From assembly GCA_028288485.1 (NCBI GenBank), contig JAQBNO010000045.1:1-64000 (forward strand): 64,000 nt of DNA, in the 5' to 3' direction. Of the stretch, positions 19,150-27,582 are shown piece by piece. The stretch is from Segetibacter sp. Lineage in GTDB: Bacteria; Bacteroidota; Bacteroidia; Chitinophagales; Chitinophagaceae. Position 1 is the first letter of the stretch; every line of letters starts with the position of its first letter. The notes below the pieces were generated by a model that was not told the DNA's origin, searched no databases, and worked only from the letters and a program-made list of their open reading frames with translations. Position numbers and translations under genes: made by a program.

Positions 19150-20139
19150 ATGATCAGAAAGAAAATTGCCTTTGTTACCGGCGGCTATAGCGGCGAAGCT
19201 GTTATTAGTTATAAAAGTGCGATTACAATTGAAAATAACTTAGATAAAGAAAAATACGATGTTTATAAAATTGATATTCATTCTACCGGATGGTGGTTTG
19301 AAACGGAAGTGGGGGAGGAAGTTGCGGTAGACAAGAACGATTTTTCTATCAAAATCAATGGAGAAAAAATAACTTTTGATGCTGTTCTGATCGGTATTCA
19401 CGGCACACCGGGTGAAGATGGAAAGCTCCAGGGATACTTCGATCTGCTGAAAATTCCTTATACCAGTTGTAGTGCAGCCGCATCGGCCCTAACTTTTAAC
19501 AAACGTTACACAGTAGCAGTTGCAGCTTTCGGTGGAATAAATGTTGCAAAGTCGCTTCATATATTCAAGCACAGCCCTGTTACGGCTGAAGCCATTTTGC
19601 AACAACTACGACTTCCTGTTTTTGTAAAGCCGAATAACGGAGGAAGCAGTATTGGAATGAGCAAAGTAACAGAAGATTCAGAATTGGCAGGCGCATTGGA
19701 GAAAGCTTTCAAAGAAGACGACCAGGTATTGGTTGAAGAGTTTATAAAGGGCAGGGAATTTACTATTGGCGTGTTTAAAAGCGGGGGTAATATTATCACC
19801 TTACCCATTACTGAAGTGATTCCGAAAAATGATTTTTTTGATTATGAAGCCAAATATGTAGCAGGAATGAGTAACGAAGTTACCCCTGCAGTGGTAGATG
19901 AATCAATAGCTGATAAAGTAAGGGGGAATGCAAAAAGAGCGTACGAGTTGCTGGATTGCCGCGGTGTTGTTAGAATTGATTTTATTTATAACGAAGCTAC
20001 CGGGGAGCCTTACATGCTCGAGGTGAATACAGTGCCAGGCCAGAGCGAAGCAAGCATTGTTCCACAACAGGTTCGGGCAATGGGATGGACTTTAAAAGAG
20101 TTTTATTCGGCACTGATAGAAGAATGTTTCAAATATTAA
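19150..20139 (+). CDS. ddl: D-alanine--D-alanine ligase
   Basis: I start at the ATG at 19150 (MIRKKIAFVTGGYSGE), where the family similarity begins; the frame stays open upstream to 18961, but that part looks like chance coding. The protein has 329 residues with the ATP-grasp layout: VLIGIHGTPGEDGKLQGYFDLL, LPVFVKPNNGGSSIGMSKV (ATP loop), VLVEEFIKGREFTIGVF and the metal-binding PYMLEVNTVPGQSE. It makes the D-Ala-D-Ala dipeptide for peptidoglycan in the cytoplasm. It is followed after 28 bases by the PASTA protein, then a rhodanese, likely as one operon. Confidence 0.95.
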   Translation: MIRKKIAFVTGGYSGEAVISYKSAITIENNLDKEKYDVYKIDIHSTGWWFETEVGEEVAVDKNDFSIKINGEKITFDAVLIGIHGTPGEDGKLQGYFDLLKIPYTSCSAAASALTFNKRYTVAVAAFGGINVAKSLHIFKHSPVTAEAILQQLRLPVFVKPNNGGSSIGMSKVTEDSELAGALEKAFKEDDQVLVEEFIKGREFTIGVFKSGGNIITLPITEVIPKNDFFDYEAKYVAGMSNEVTPAVVDESIADKVRGNAKRAYELLDCRGVVRIDFIYNEATGEPYMLEVNTVPGQSEASIVPQQVRAMGWTLKEFYSALIEECFKY

Positions 20140-20167
20140 TTTACTTTCAATTTTTTAAAACCAGTTT

Positions 20168-21013
20168 GTGTTTAAATTTATAACGCATAGATCTATTTGG
20201 GTTAGTATAGTAGTAGTGATTGTATTAGCGACCCTGCTCATCTTACTATTTTTTGGATCTCTTGATTTTTTAACTAAACATGGACAGTACGAAAAAGTGC
20301 CTTCGGTTGTTGGAAAAAATATAGATGCAGCGAGAAAGTTATTGGAAGATAGAGGTTTCGAAGTAGCCATACAGGACAGTCTTTATATCGATACTTTTCC
20401 GAAACTGGCCGTAATTAAACAAAGCCCGGATGGTGATGCCAGCGTTAAAGTAAACCGAACCATTTATCTTACTATTAACCGTGCACAGCCTCCTATGGTG
20501 GAGATGCCTAACCTGGTAGGTTTCTCTTTGCGAAATGCCGAAATGTACCTTGAAAACCTGGGTCTGCATTTAGGCGATACCACTTTCAGGCCCGACATTG
20601 CTAAAAATTCCGTTCTTGAACAGATATATAATGGTCAGCCGATAAAATCAGGAACCAAGATCTTTATGGGTAGTACCATAAGCTTTGTTTTGGGAAATGG
20701 GGTTAGTGACCTTGAAATAGTGGTTCCCGACTTAATGGGTAAGCGATTCGCGCAGGCGAAATCAATACTCAGAAGTCTCGATATAAATTACACGCCTGTT
20801 TTCGATCCCGATGTTACCGACCAGGAAAATTCCTTCGTTACCCGGCAAAATCCGCAAAAGTATTCCGAGTCTTCCGATGGCGAAAAAAGGTATAACCGCA
20901 TTAAACCGGGTCAAACAATTGATCTATGGTTAAGCACGCAACCTTTAATAACTGCTACCGACAGTACCGGTACAGGTGAAACTGTTCCTCCCAACGAAAA
21001 TGATGAACAATAA
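20168..21013 (+). CDS. Membrane-anchored protein with three PASTA domains
   Basis: The 281-residue protein appears to start at a GTG (20168), since the membrane anchor follows at once: residues about 10-32, ISVW-like VSIVVVIVLATLLILLFFG. Three PASTA repeats follow: about 40-105 (VPSVVGKNIDAARKLLEDRGF), 110-180 (MPNLVGFSLRNAEMYLENLG) and 183-265 (VPDLMGKRFAQAKSILRSLD). PASTA domains bind peptidoglycan or muropeptides. There is no kinase or transpeptidase domain, unlike PknB or PBP2x, so this is a stand-alone envelope sensor or scaffold facing the periplasm. The position directly after ddl supports a cell-wall role. Confidence 0.88.
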   Translation: MFKFITHRSIWVSIVVVIVLATLLILLFFGSLDFLTKHGQYEKVPSVVGKNIDAARKLLEDRGFEVAIQDSLYIDTFPKLAVIKQSPDGDASVKVNRTIYLTINRAQPPMVEMPNLVGFSLRNAEMYLENLGLHLGDTTFRPDIAKNSVLEQIYNGQPIKSGTKIFMGSTISFVLGNGVSDLEIVVPDLMGKRFAQAKSILRSLDINYTPVFDPDVTDQENSFVTRQNPQKYSESSDGEKRYNRIKPGQTIDLWLSTQPLITATDSTGTGETVPPNENDEQ

Positions 21014-21025
21014 AAACTCTGCATT

Positions 21026-21334
21026 ATGCGACACATAACAGTTAATGAATTAAAGGCCCGCATAGACGCAGGCGAAAAACTAAACCTTCTCGATGTAAGG
21101 GAAGACAGCGAAAGGGCTGATTTCAATTTCGGAGGTACTCATTATCGATTGGGTCGTATCCAGAGTTTGGATATTGAAGAGGTGCAGGATTTGAAGGATG
21201 AAGAAGTAATTGTTTATTGCCGGAGTGGTAATAGAAGTCAGACTGCGTGTATGATTCTTGAACATATGGGATTCAAGAATACTGTCAACGTAACCGGCGG
21301 AACCTTACAGTGGATAGAAAAATTCGGAAGATAG
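21026..21334 (+). CDS. Single-domain rhodanese-like protein
   Basis: The 102-residue cytoplasmic protein is one rhodanese domain. It has LLDVREDSERADFNFGG and the active-site loop VIVYCRSGNRSQTA with Cys65, ending GGTLQWIEKFGR. Such proteins carry sulfur as a persulfide or act in redox handling. It lies 12 bases after the PASTA gene and is probably the last gene of a ddl-PASTA-rhodanese operon. Confidence 0.92.
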   Translation: MRHITVNELKARIDAGEKLNLLDVREDSERADFNFGGTHYRLGRIQSLDIEEVQDLKDEEVIVYCRSGNRSQTACMILEHMGFKNTVNVTGGTLQWIEKFGR

Positions 21335-21450
21335 AATTTGTTTTTTTTGTACCAGGCAGCCGAACTTTCCTCCACTTTTCTACTAATGAACTCGTTGCTG
21401 TCTTGATTTTTAACGTTTATTTTGATACCGGCTTTTTGTACTATAAGAAT

Positions 21451-21560
21451 CATCGTTGCTACGCTCAGTTCAACTTTTAATTCTTCGATAGAACTTAGCG
21501 TACCAGTTTTTTTTTACCCTGAGCGAAGCCGAAGGGTACCCTGAGCGAAGCCGAAGAGGA
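21451..21560 (+). repeat. Long-type dispersed repeat (hairpin plus CTGAGCGAAGCC segments)
   Basis: CATCGTTGCTACGCTCAGTT is followed by a degenerate second arm (GAACTTAGCGTACC). Two tandem copies of ACCCTGAGCGAAGCCGAAG come next, at about 21517-21555. The architecture matches 57355-57440 and 49672-49775. Confidence 0.75.
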
Positions 21561-21886
21561 CGTCCGTCTGCATTGCTATTGGCAGCAAAAGAGTAAGGTC
21601 GGTCCCTGTTTTTATCGATTGGTGTTATAATATTCGCTTCCGACAACAGTTATTGCATAAGGGACATCAACCGGTTGGGTGCCGCGCGAAGGCATTCTGA
21701 ACCAACGAAGCGGTTTCAGAAACAACCGGGTGGAGTCGCATTGCAATGACGAAATCATGCGGCTTGAGCTATAAATGTTCGCACAAAAGTTCATTTTGCA
21801 TGGTTTGGGAGCCGGCCCTAAGGTTTCTTGCGTCGTACACTTGAATTTTTGATTTGCTCCGCTGCTTTTACCAAATGATATATAAA
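21561..21886. repeat. Repeat-derived intergenic stretch
   Basis: No gene is visible. It contains a segment of another common repeat style (CATTGCAATGACGAAATC at about 21739) and a degenerate copy of the short core (TTGCGTCGTACACTTG at about 21828). The stretch behaves like a sink for degraded repeats between the convergent rhodanese and TonB-receptor genes. Confidence 0.5.
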
Positions 21887-21912
21887 AAACAAGGGCCGCC
21901 ATGCAGCCCTTA
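21883..21912 (-). terminator. Terminator of the TonB receptor gene
   Basis: On the minus strand AAGGGC pairs with GCCCTT, with an inner G-C extension, followed by GTTTTTTAT. It is about 20 bases after the receptor stop. Confidence 0.8.
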
Positions 21913-21931
21913 TTTTCTTTAATTTTGGAGA

Positions 21932-24322
21932 TTATAATTTGATATTTATTCCTCCCATTACGTTGGTTCCTGCCATTGGGAAGTAATAATTTTCGGTAGT
22001 AGTCTTACCACCATAAATGTAACTGAAAGTATACCCGTTGGGTTCATACTTCCTGTTCAACACATTGAAAACAGAAGCGATGAAGTTGATCTCTTTAAAC
22101 AATCTGTTTTTAATGGTATAGATAAATCTTACATCCTGCACAAAGTATGGTCGCAGACTGCGAGCTATGTCTTCAGTATTGTCGAGGTATTGCCTGCTGA
22201 CATATTTGCTTAGAAAACTTAATTCTGCGTTTTTTACTGGTAATACATTAACAGTAACACCACTTATTACAGACGGTGAAAAAGATATATCAGCATTGTT
22301 ATGACTGATTAACACTTGTCCTCCGTTGTCATAATCATCCAGGTATTCTTCCGATTGTTTTATTTTATTCCTGCTTAAGGTAGTATTTGCTGCTATATTC
22401 ATCCAGCTTGTCAGGTTGGCTTTCGCCTGTAATTCTACACCAAGCCGGTAACTGTTAGGCACGTTTACACGAGTGTATGCACCTACATCATTTATTTGCC
22501 CGGTTAATATGAGTTGGTTTTTGTATAACATATAATAGCCTGTTGCACCAAGGCTAAATTGGGTTGTTCTTTTTTCTATGCCTAATTCAAAGTCGTGAAG
22601 CGTTTCATGTTTCGGTTGTTGCGCCACACCCGCTTCAAAGTCATCCCGGTTTGGCTCTTTATTTCCCACTGCGTAGCTTAGAAATGCCTGTAAGCCGTTA
22701 AAATTATAACTGATACCGGCTTTTGGATTTAGAAATTGAAATTCTCTTTTTACAAACATAGCAGGATTATTTCTGAAGCCTTCCATATTGTAGTTCACTT
22801 TCCGATATTGTACATCCACATAAGCATCGAAGCCCTTACTTAGAGAACGTTGCAATTTTGTGTAAACATTGATATCTGTTTTTAGCGCATCTAAATTATA
22901 CCATTGATAATCTTTTGGAATACTTGTAGCAGCCCATATAATATTTCCGTGATGGTTTCCTTCGTATTGGTTCCATCCGCCGCCAAGTGTTAACTGGTTT
23001 TTGTTCTTTTTGTATTGTAGAGAAAGTATCTGCCCATAATAATTGTTATCGAGCCAAAGTTGCCTTACAAGATCAGTTTTGGTCGAGGTATCCGTTCCAA
23101 AAACAGCATTTGGTAATCCATACCTTGAAAACCGTTGTTCTGCTTTATATTGTTCATAATATCCTTTACCTTTTATTAGGAACACCCCGGTATTAAAGGA
23201 TAAATAATTGCTGAACGAATGATTGAAAAACAGCTGGAAGTGGTCCTGTTGATAGTTGTCGGTCTCGTTATTATAAGGTTCCCCTGGTTTTTCTGTTCCG
23301 GAAGAATTGAAGGTACGGTTGGTTTCAAGCATACTTTCAGGTACACCGTTCCACGCCTGGTAAGTTTTTTCAGTTCCGGAAAAGAAGTTGAATCTAACGG
23401 TAGACTTCTTATTAATGTAAGCGGTTGAAAAATACAGAGATTTTAAATTGGTAGAAGCCCTGTCGATGAATCCGTCGCTGCTGATTCGGCTAAGCCTTGT
23501 ATCAACTGTTAGATGACCATCAATGAGGCCACTTCCCGCCTTTATAGTATTTTTTATGGAGTTAAAAGAGCCGTAACTATTATTGAATTCACCATAAGGC
23601 TTGTCGTTAAATTCATTAGTGCTAAGATTTAAACTTGCGCCAAAGGCGCCGGCACCATTACTGCTCGTTCCCACTCCCCGCTGTACCTGGATAGAGTTTA
23701 TCGAAGACGCAATGTCGGGAAGGTCAACAAAAAAAGATCCCTGGCTTTCTGCATCATTGTACGGGATGCCATTGATCGTAACATTAATCCGGCTGGCATC
23801 GCTTCCGCGAATGCGAATGCCTGTATAACCGATGCCATTGCCGGCATCAGAATTAATTACAACGCCTGGTACCTGGTTAAGCAGGAACGGAAGGTCATGG
23901 CCCGTATTGTTTTTTTCGATTTCGTTCTTGCCAATATTTGTTATGGCAAAAGGTGCTTTTTCCGGTGCTCTTATGCTCTTTATTTCCAATGGCTCAAGAA
24001 AATAGGCATTAGTCGTTAAAGCAACATCGGTGGTAGTAATGCCGCTGCTAGCTTCGATGGTAATTGTTCTTTTTTGCATACTTATATGCTCAGTCACTAA
24101 ATGATAAATGCCTTTTTTCTTCAGTCCCTTAAACTGGTAATAACCGTTAACGCCGGTACTTTGGCTCGATACGGTTCTGCCGTCTTTTTCTAAAGAAATA
24201 GTAACTGCTTCAACTGGTTCGTTTGTTTGTTCGTGGAAAACCCGACCTTTAATTGTATATTGAGCGCTCGTTATCAGCACTATACAAGAGGCGAAGATTG
24301 TTCCCAAAAATTGTTTCATCAT
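21932..24322 (-). CDS. TonB-dependent outer-membrane receptor, probably for thiamine or a precursor
   Basis: The 796-residue protein has a signal peptide. A carboxypeptidase-regulatory-like N-terminal domain follows (YTIKGRVFHEQTNEPVEAVT, about 22-105). The plug domain contains NNTGHDLPFLLNQVPGVVINSDAG and GYTGIRIRGSDASRINVTING. A long beta-barrel ends MAGTNVMGGINIKL. Such receptors import scarce ligands across the outer membrane using TonB energy. The ligand call rests on the TPP riboswitch directly upstream on the same strand: riboswitch-controlled TonB receptors have been described for thiamine uptake in this phylum. No inner-membrane thiamine transporter (PnuT-type) or biosynthesis gene follows, so the unit is one gene. 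Confidence 0.9.
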   Translation of the reverse strand: MMKQFLGTIFASCIVLITSAQYTIKGRVFHEQTNEPVEAVTISLEKDGRTVSSQSTGVNGYYQFKGLKKKGIYHLVTEHISMQKRTITIEASSGITTTDVALTTNAYFLEPLEIKSIRAPEKAPFAITNIGKNEIEKNNTGHDLPFLLNQVPGVVINSDAGNGIGYTGIRIRGSDASRINVTINGIPYNDAESQGSFFVDLPDIASSINSIQVQRGVGTSSNGAGAFGASLNLSTNEFNDKPYGEFNNSYGSFNSIKNTIKAGSGLIDGHLTVDTRLSRISSDGFIDRASTNLKSLYFSTAYINKKSTVRFNFFSGTEKTYQAWNGVPESMLETNRTFNSSGTEKPGEPYNNETDNYQQDHFQLFFNHSFSNYLSFNTGVFLIKGKGYYEQYKAEQRFSRYGLPNAVFGTDTSTKTDLVRQLWLDNNYYGQILSLQYKKNKNQLTLGGGWNQYEGNHHGNIIWAATSIPKDYQWYNLDALKTDINVYTKLQRSLSKGFDAYVDVQYRKVNYNMEGFRNNPAMFVKREFQFLNPKAGISYNFNGLQAFLSYAVGNKEPNRDDFEAGVAQQPKHETLHDFELGIEKRTTQFSLGATGYYMLYKNQLILTGQINDVGAYTRVNVPNSYRLGVELQAKANLTSWMNIAANTTLSRNKIKQSEEYLDDYDNGGQVLISHNNADISFSPSVISGVTVNVLPVKNAELSFLSKYVSRQYLDNTEDIARSLRPYFVQDVRFIYTIKNRLFKEINFIASVFNVLNRKYEPNGYTFSYIYGGKTTTENYYFPMAGTNVMGGINIKL

Positions 24323-24392
24323 GCATTTTTTTATGCGGTTAAATAATCTGGGAACAGGGAAATGCAGACAGGAGAGGGCAATAAAGTAGTTG

Positions 24393-24484
24393 ACACCTTC
24401 CCTTCGCAGGAATTACCCTGTTCAGGTTCAACGGGTTTGATCTCAGCCTCAAGCATTTGCTTTCAGCACCCCGGGGAAGAAACC
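24393..24484 (-). promoter_or_regulatory. TPP (THI-element) riboswitch
   Basis: The minus-strand sequence has the conserved thi-box parts in order: GGGGTGCT (5' side), GCTGAGATC (the pyrimidine-sensing CUGAGA), ACCCGTTGAACCTGAACAGG, then GGTAATTCCTGCGAAGGGA. P1 closes with CTTCCC (24474-24479) and GGGAAG (24397-24402). The 3' end is about 70 bases before the TonB receptor start, so it should repress that gene when thiamine pyrophosphate is plentiful. Confidence 0.95.
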
Positions 24485-24575
24485 GGCTGGTTTCTATGCT
24501 GTAAAAATAACTGTGAAAAATTGATTTACCATGTAACTTTTTTTGATCTAGACCGTTTAACCTAAAAATTGAAGA

Positions 24576-25304
24576 ATGAAGCGTGTTATTTTATTGATGT
24601 TGATAATTGGAGGAGGCTTTATTGGTAAGGCACAAAATATAGTATACGACGAAAATGCAGAAGTACGTACTGTAGCCACTTTTAATAGTATGGAAGTTTC
24701 AGGGGCGGTGTCTGTTTATGTGTCTCAAGGTAGTGTACAAGGTATAGCTGTAAGTGCAGGAGAAGAAAAATACAATAGCAAGATCAAAACAGAAGTTAAG
24801 AACGGAGTTTTACAAATTTCTGTAGATGGAGGAGTTTGGAACGGCTTTAACTGGACAGACAGGAAATTGAAGGCTTATGTTACTGTAACAAATCTTAACC
24901 GTCTCGACGTGTCTGGTGCCTCGTACCTAAGTATCAGCGGCACTTTAAATAGTGATAATTTAAAAGTTGATGTTTCCGGGGCAAGTGAAATAAAAGGCAT
25001 CATTAATGTAAATAATTTAAATATGGATATCAGCGGTGCTTCAGTTTCCCGTTTATCCGGTACTGCTAAAGAAGGTCTGATTGATGCAAGTGGTGCTGGA
25101 AAGGTAAATAGCTATGACCTGGTAATTAATAATTGTAAGGCTTCTTCATCAGGAGCTTCAAACATAAGGGTTACTGTAAACGGAGAATTAAATGCGGATG
25201 CAAGCGGCGGTTCTACTATTTATTATAAAGGCGCTGGTGTTGCCAAAGTAGTAAATTCAAGCGCAGGTGCAAGTATAAAAAACCGAAGTGGTAATGATGA
25301 TTAA
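24576..25304 (+). CDS. Head-GIN domain (DUF2807) secreted protein
   Basis: The 242-residue protein has a signal peptide (MKRVILLMLIIGGGFIGKAQ). A parallel beta-helix-like head-GIN domain follows, made of repeated VDVSGAS / MDISGAS / DASGAG / SSSGAS turns, a signature of DUF2807. These proteins are common in Bacteroidota and are thought to be exported auto-transporter or adhesin-like; the function is unknown. It is divergent from the riboswitch-controlled receptor and followed by the promoter of tRNA-fMet. Confidence 0.88.
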   Translation: MKRVILLMLIIGGGFIGKAQNIVYDENAEVRTVATFNSMEVSGAVSVYVSQGSVQGIAVSAGEEKYNSKIKTEVKNGVLQISVDGGVWNGFNWTDRKLKAYVTVTNLNRLDVSGASYLSISGTLNSDNLKVDVSGASEIKGIINVNNLNMDISGASVSRLSGTAKEGLIDASGAGKVNSYDLVINNCKASSSGASNIRVTVNGELNADASGGSTIYYKGAGVAKVVNSSAGASIKNRSGNDD

Positions 25305-25330
25305 AAGATTTGTAAAAAGAAAATAAAAAG

Positions 25331-25362
25331 TTTGGCTGGTAATCTTCCCACCCTTACTTTTG
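25331..25362 (+). promoter_or_regulatory. Bacteroidota-type promoter for tRNA-fMet
   Basis: TTTG at 25331-25334 and TACTTTTG at 25355-25362 are separated by 20 bases. This matches the phylum's primary-sigma consensus (TTTG, 17-23 spacer, TAnnTTTG). The tRNA starts about 86 bases downstream. Confidence 0.75.
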
Positions 25363-25448
25363 CACCCACATCGGGAATATAGCAGTAGGTTGTGAAGAAT
25401 GTGGTGCCCCGGTGAAACAAAAGATAAAGCGATTTTACAAACTTATAT

Positions 25449-25520
<72 letters not shown>

Positions 25521-25653
25521 CATTGAATTTTCTGTTGTACTGGCATAAAAGGAAAACAAAACCTGAAAGCGTTCCAATAAAGGGAGCTTTCAAAGCTAAG
25601 ACCAGCAGATAAGAAATACGCAGAGCCACAATTGGCTACTAAGAATTCTAAAG

Positions 25654-25692
25654 AAGCGAATATGTCCTGAGAGGGAGTATCCGCTTTTTTTA
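25654..25692 (+). terminator. Terminator after tRNA-fMet
   Basis: AAGCGAATA (25654-25662) pairs with TATCCGCTT (25678-25686), with one mismatch, followed by TTTTTTTATTTT. The region 25693-26073 shows no gene or RNA I can name. Confidence 0.75.
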
Positions 25693-26073
25693 TTTTAATG
25701 AAAGTACCGGTAAACGGGATGTTACCGCCGGGAAAAATTCAAAGGAATTGCATTAAGACTTATAAGGTGCGAATACTTTTAGCAGCCTTATAAATTAACA
25801 TCGGCAGAAGGGATGGAACCGGATAACTAACGACTACGAAACAAAAGAGAAGGTTAGTGCTGGTCGGAGTTGGCGCAATTAAATGATCTTGCTTTTTCCC
25901 CGGCTTGAACTTGCAGCCGAAATGCCGGTACTATAGCGCAAATAGGATAAATACAGCAATGCCCTCGCGGTTGTACGGTTTTTCAGGTGCGTTTGACCAT
26001 TCTGCCAATTCCTCTTATTCCATGTTTTAATTACCCTTATATTACCTGCTTTACGTCTAATTTCTTAAAAACC

Positions 26074-27132
26074 GTGAAAAAATACCAATTCATAGACTCG
26101 TTAAGGGGAATAGCGATCATTATGGTTATACTTGTACATAGCTATTACGCTTCCGAAAAATTCACCTTTAGCTTAAGTCCTATTACCAGGCAGGTCTTCA
26201 TTTCCGGTCAATACGGAGTCCAGTTATTTTTCCTGTTGAGTGCTATAACATTATTTATTTCAGGAAAAAAGAAATGGCTAACAGAAGAAAACGCTACTGC
26301 AAATTTTTTCAGAAGGAGATTTTTTAGAATTGCACCTTTGTATTTTATTGCTATTATTTATTATACAATACAAAATACAACAGGGTTTAAATTTCTCTCA
26401 ACTGGCGTTCCCGCTCATCTTTTGGAAATAAAGCCGATAGTTCTTAATTTTTTGTTTCTTCATGCTTTAGTACCACATTACATAAACAGCGTTGTCCCTG
26501 GCGGGTGGTCAATAGGAGTAGAAATGCTTTTTTATTGTCTTGTCCCTTTATTGATAAAGGGGATGAGAAACTTAAATTACAGTATTATTTTTTTTTCCTG
26601 CAGCGTCTTTTTTATGGTTGTTTGTAATCTGGTTATAAGTCCTTTTATAAGTACCGAGGATAAATATTTTTTATACTTTTATCTACCATCACAGTTACCA
26701 GTATTCTTTTTAGGAATAGCCTGCTATTACTTTATTATAGTTAAAGACCGCACCGTGAAAAAGAACGCTTTATTTTTACTGTTACTCTCTTCTGTTCTTT
26801 TGTTCTATTTCGGAATAAGTTATCACATTAGCGCTTCCCTTATTTTCTGCTTACTTATATATTATTGCTACGTTAGTAATAGCAGAATATTGGTAAATAG
26901 GGTCACCGAGTATATTGGAAAGATGAGTTTCAGTTTGTACATCGTACATTTTGCTGCTATCTTCCTTCTTAAAAAGGTAGGGTTAATTGGATTGATACCA
27001 GTTACGGGATCAGTTTCAGAGATCCTGAATCATTTTTCAAACTTTGTTATTGTGATCTCTGTATCCTCTGCAATCTCATATGTGACCTATAATTATTACG
27101 AGATGCCGTTACTAAAGAGGTTTAGTAAATAA
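26074..27132 (+). CDS. Acyltransferase-3 (OafA/NodX-type) membrane O-acyltransferase
   Basis: I choose the GTG at 26074 (MKKYQFIDSLRGIAII), the usual start of this family; the frame is open upstream to a GTG at 25987, but those residues are not family-like. The protein is about 352 residues with around ten membrane segments. It has the family motif FIDSLRGIAIIMVILVHSYY (catalytic-type His in LVHSYY) and the FRRRFFRIAPLYF segment. It likely transfers acyl groups to an extracytoplasmic polysaccharide or O-antigen. Base composition is strikingly AT-rich (many TTT, ATT and TTA codons) compared with its neighbours. There is no surface-polysaccharide cluster alongside, and the gene sits between tRNA-fMet and the glycan locus, which suggests transfer. 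Confidence 0.88.
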   Translation: MKKYQFIDSLRGIAIIMVILVHSYYASEKFTFSLSPITRQVFISGQYGVQLFFLLSAITLFISGKKKWLTEENATANFFRRRFFRIAPLYFIAIIYYTIQNTTGFKFLSTGVPAHLLEIKPIVLNFLFLHALVPHYINSVVPGGWSIGVEMLFYCLVPLLIKGMRNLNYSIIFFSCSVFFMVVCNLVISPFISTEDKYFLYFYLPSQLPVFFLGIACYYFIIVKDRTVKKNALFLLLLSSVLLFYFGISYHISASLIFCLLIYYCYVSNSRILVNRVTEYIGKMSFSLYIVHFAAIFLLKKVGLIGLIPVTGSVSEILNHFSNFVIVISVSSAISYVTYNYYEMPLLKRFSK

Positions 27133-27582
27133 ATACTTGTTTACTGAGAAACATTTATATCAGGTTTTTGTACGTCATCAGTTATTTATCTAATACCAGC
27201 TTCCTTAGAACTGTTCTATTGCTCGCCACCAAATCTTTCGCCTTTAATCGCTTTTTTTATGTTACTGTTTATGTTTTATATGCTGCAAGGCTTAATGAAA
27301 TGTATGTAGGTTTATGCGAGTAAACTTGCTGAAAGATGCTAATCAGAGAAAAGTGCGCAAAAAGGGTTGGACAATCAAACTCAGGCCCCGGGAAATGTTT
27401 TGCCATAGAACTCTTATAATTGTTTCAGGAGCGGCCGAATGAGTAGTATTTTTCATCGTTCCCGCTCAGCGACACCCTTTTGCAATTTGTTCAAAACTTA
27501 GCCTCCCACACATGCCATCCGGGAAATATATTTGAATAATTATTTTAGCATTGCTTCTTCTTATACACTAAGAGGATCGTAA
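27133..27582. other. 450-base gap before GH31
   Basis: No gene or repeat core was recognised. TATATTTG at 27527-27534 matches a -7 element, but no convincing -33 TTTG is at the right distance. The start of the glycan locus transcript probably lies here. Confidence 0.4.

Noticed and set aside
18917-19153. Small frame and N-terminal extension upstream of ddl
   Set aside because: Ddl similarity begins only at 19150; the upstream part contains a repeat-like remnant (GTACAAGTAGCTCAC) and is unlikely to be coding.
25987-26073. Upstream GTG start for the acyltransferase
   Set aside because: The extra 29 residues are not typical of the family, whose N-terminus normally sits just before FIDSLRG.
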